This document shows, piece by piece, positions 62,530 through 64,000 of a stretch of 64,000 nt of DNA. How positions within the stretch are numbered: position 1 is the stretch's first letter; every line of letters begins with the position of its first letter. Origin of the DNA: Thalassospira profundimaris (GTDB lineage Bacteria > Pseudomonadota > Alphaproteobacteria > Rhodospirillales > Thalassospiraceae); the NCBI RefSeq assembly GCF_003326795.1, contig NZ_JPWI01000009.1, positions 62,001-126,000 on the forward strand, given 5' to 3'. The notes under the pieces are model-generated. The model was not told where the DNA came from and did not search any database. It was given only the letters and a program-made list of their open reading frames with translations. Position numbers and translations under genes: made by a program.

Positions 62530-63036
62530 CTAACTCTGTTCGGGCTTCCCTGCAAGATAAGATTTCGATGGCAGCACCAAAAATCTTCCTGCCTTCATCG
62601 CCGTGCGCCCCAAAAGCATGGGAAACCCCATGATTGAGCGGTTGGCAAGCGACACTTCAACTTTCAATTTGTGATGCCCGACGACGATATGGGTCGACAC
62701 AATGAACCGTTCTTCGGCATTTCCGTTCGACGAACGAATCTCGCGAAGTTCGACCAGCGGGGCACAACACTGGATGCGCCCGTGACCATCACCGCGATAA
62801 TGGGGCAAGACGAACTGAACATAATCGCGTCCGTCCAGGGTAATCTGTTTGGGATTAAGCGCGTGCAGCGACGACGTCCTTGCCCCTGTATCGACCTTGG
62901 CCTTGATCTGCGGAACATTAAGGTCGGGGAGTCCGATCCATTCCCGCCAGCCCAGAATATGTCCATCAGCAATCAGGGCTTCGGTCTGGGATTTCAATGA
63001 CGGTTTTGCTTTAACGCGTTGCGGGCTCACATGCAC
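62530..63036 (-). CDS. RimB-like retropepsin-type protease (PF05618)
   Basis: 168 residues. The aspartic-protease motif is AKVDTGARTSSLHA, and the end holds NRSIMGFPMLLGRTAMKAGRFLVLP (in parts LLGRTAMKAG and RFLVLP). The group is labelled ATP-dependent zinc protease; in Pseudomonas RimB works with RimK and RimA to modify ribosomal protein S6. The start is a GTG at 63036 with a weak ribosome site; a GTG at 63030 is possible. It is about 137 bp upstream of rimK, same strand, so the two are likely co-regulated. Confidence 0.88.
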   Translation of the reverse strand: MHVSPQRVKAKPSLKSQTEALIADGHILGWREWIGLPDLNVPQIKAKVDTGARTSSLHALNPKQITLDGRDYVQFVLPHYRGDGHGRIQCCAPLVELREIRSSNGNAEERFIVSTHIVVGHHKLKVEVSLANRSIMGFPMLLGRTAMKAGRFLVLPSKSYLAGKPEQS

Positions 63037-63113
63037 AGTCCGGTAATTGATAATGCCTTGAATATAGACTGCAAATGGCTGAATGGCATACGGATTTAAC
63101 GCATCCGGACGAT

Positions 63114-63962
63114 TTAGTCCGCGCGATTACCCTGCCCTGTGGCCATCTGGATATCTTCCATCACGCTGCGCACCAGCGGCAAGGTTACGGCACGCTTTTC
63201 AGCAAGCGCACGGCGATCAATTGCCGCCACCAGATCGGTCAGTGCCACAAAGGACCGTTCGATCCGGGGCAGGATATAGCTGATGGTTTGCGGGCCTGCC
63301 TGAATTTGCCGATCCGCAAAAAGCTTAAGCAGCAATCCGACCATAAGGTCATCATCGGGCGGCGATATCTCGCAGACCAGTGCCGCCCCAAGACGCGATT
63401 TCAAATCGGGCAAGGTCACTTTCCAGCGCGCAGGCGGCAAGGTTGCCGTCAAAAGCAAATGCCCGCCCCGTTCCTTGAGCATATTGTAAAGATGAAAACA
63501 GACCGTCTCGTCGAGACCGCCATCGGCATCCTCGATGACAAGCCCCTGCGCATCACCAAGAAGCGCGTCGGGATCAACACCGCCAAGATCGCCTGCAGCA
63601 ACGCTAAGGGCTGCGGACCGAGCCCGCCACACTTCGGCCAGATGGCTTTTGCCACATCCCTTGGGCCCATAAAGACACAATGCCGGCACCGGCCAGTTCG
63701 GCCACTGGTCAATCCAGGCCACCGCTTCGCGGTTACATTGGGCAACCATGAAATCATCACGTCCAAGAGCCGGGCGCAATTCAAGAGCCAGTGGCAATTG
63801 TTGCGGGGCGACTTCGGGCGTGATTGCCGCGCGGTCATCCTGCACATCCGCCACCGGATTGTCTGTTTCATTGGCCGGATTGTTTGTTGCCCGGGTCACG
63901 ATGGTCTCAATTCTCGCCGTCTGTAACCGCATCACCGCGTGGATGATCCGGTCCGTGGTCAT
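63114..63962 (-). CDS. hdaA: DnaA-like AAA+ protein HdaA (regulatory inactivator of DnaA)
   Basis: 282 residues with an AAA+ domain like DnaA domain III but no DNA-binding domain IV, the Hda pattern. The Walker A is YGPKGCGKSHLAE, the Walker B VIEDAD, and PPARWKVTLPDLKSRLGA the sensor region. The clamp-binding motif QLPLALEL lies about 54 residues from the start. Before it are about 50 unusual residues; a later start, such as the ATG at 63932, is possible. With the beta clamp it promotes ATP hydrolysis by DnaA to prevent over-initiation. Nothing is seen in the remaining 38 bases to the window edge. Confidence 0.88.
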   Translation of the reverse strand: MTTDRIIHAVMRLQTARIETIVTRATNNPANETDNPVADVQDDRAAITPEVAPQQLPLALELRPALGRDDFMVAQCNREAVAWIDQWPNWPVPALCLYGPKGCGKSHLAEVWRARSAALSVAAGDLGGVDPDALLGDAQGLVIEDADGGLDETVCFHLYNMLKERGGHLLLTATLPPARWKVTLPDLKSRLGAALVCEISPPDDDLMVGLLLKLFADRQIQAGPQTISYILPRIERSFVALTDLVAAIDRRALAEKRAVTLPLVRSVMEDIQMATGQGNRAD

Positions 63963-64000
63963 ATAGATGACTACTGAGATACTGCCTTAAACCGTAACGC

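Noticed and set aside
1..64000. CRISPR array, insertion sequence, prophage or toxin-antitoxin locus
   Set aside because: No regularly spaced repeats, transposase, integrase or phage structural genes were seen; gene order and composition look chromosomal throughout.

Overview
The window reads as chromosomal DNA of a free-living, probably marine alphaproteobacterium, most likely Rhodospirillales and Thalassospira-like. The basis is gene content and protein style: an HdaA-type DnaA-like protein, an EipB/DUF1849 envelope protein, a BigR/SqrR-type persulfide sensor, FabI, an xseB-ispA-dxs run and a TRAP malonate operon, at moderate GC with dense coding. This is inference from recognised families; no 16S gene or database search was available. 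I see no tRNA, rRNA, CRISPR array, prophage or insertion sequence.

Layout. 0-9 kb: housekeeping and stress genes (GNAT, SDR, SRAP/YedK, tandem Usp, a BigR/SqrR-like ArsR regulator, PdxH, a glycine-zipper lipoprotein, a CbpA-type J-protein, a DUF411-like protein, an MscS channel), plus a 61-aa orphan peptide. 9.1-13.4 kb: a tightly coupled four-gene operon of thermostable-hemolysin-family protein, a fusion of an adenylating enzyme with a heme-oxygenase-like diiron (HDO/TenA-like) domain, an SDR and an exported TPR protein, preceded by a perfect CRP-type palindrome. It looks like a small uncharacterised acyl-modifying pathway and is my main candidate for an undescribed system. 13.4-23 kb: YihY, FabI, AroC, an unusual low-complexity protein with a retropepsin-like tail, a TetR regulator with its palindrome, DUF2269, an EamA transporter with a divergent LysR, GlcG/HbpS and TlyA.

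23-30 kb: a complete malonate module, with a divergent GntR regulator (MatR-like), a TRAP transporter (P, Q and M subunits), malonyl-CoA decarboxylase and malonyl-CoA synthetase. Uptake, activation to malonyl-CoA and decarboxylation to acetyl-CoA are all present. 30-42 kb: YkgJ, an SDR, then on the minus strand xseB-ispA-(alpha/beta hydrolase)-dxs for isoprenoid precursors, an HDAC-like deacetylase, a second BigR/SqrR-like sensor with a structured leader, an EipB plus SPOR-lipoprotein pair, AspS and SixA. 43-48 kb: ppk1-ppx polyphosphate genes and a DUF1835 protein.

48-54.5 kb: a nucleotide-sugar and surface-glycan cluster (two epimerases, a GT2 glycosyltransferase, glucose-1-phosphate cytidylyltransferase, a sugar C-methyltransferase, an RmlC-type 3,5-epimerase and a hexapeptide acyltransferase), probably for a branched deoxysugar. 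54.5-59 kb: two regulator-plus-divergent-operon units for redox or stress functions (LysR with NmrA-like reductase and SnoaL-like protein; TetR with AhpD-like protein, DUF1348 and a 26-aa membrane peptide). 59-64 kb: RNase D, a RimB-RimK-desuccinylase-like cluster that may add and remove glutamate on proteins, and HdaA.
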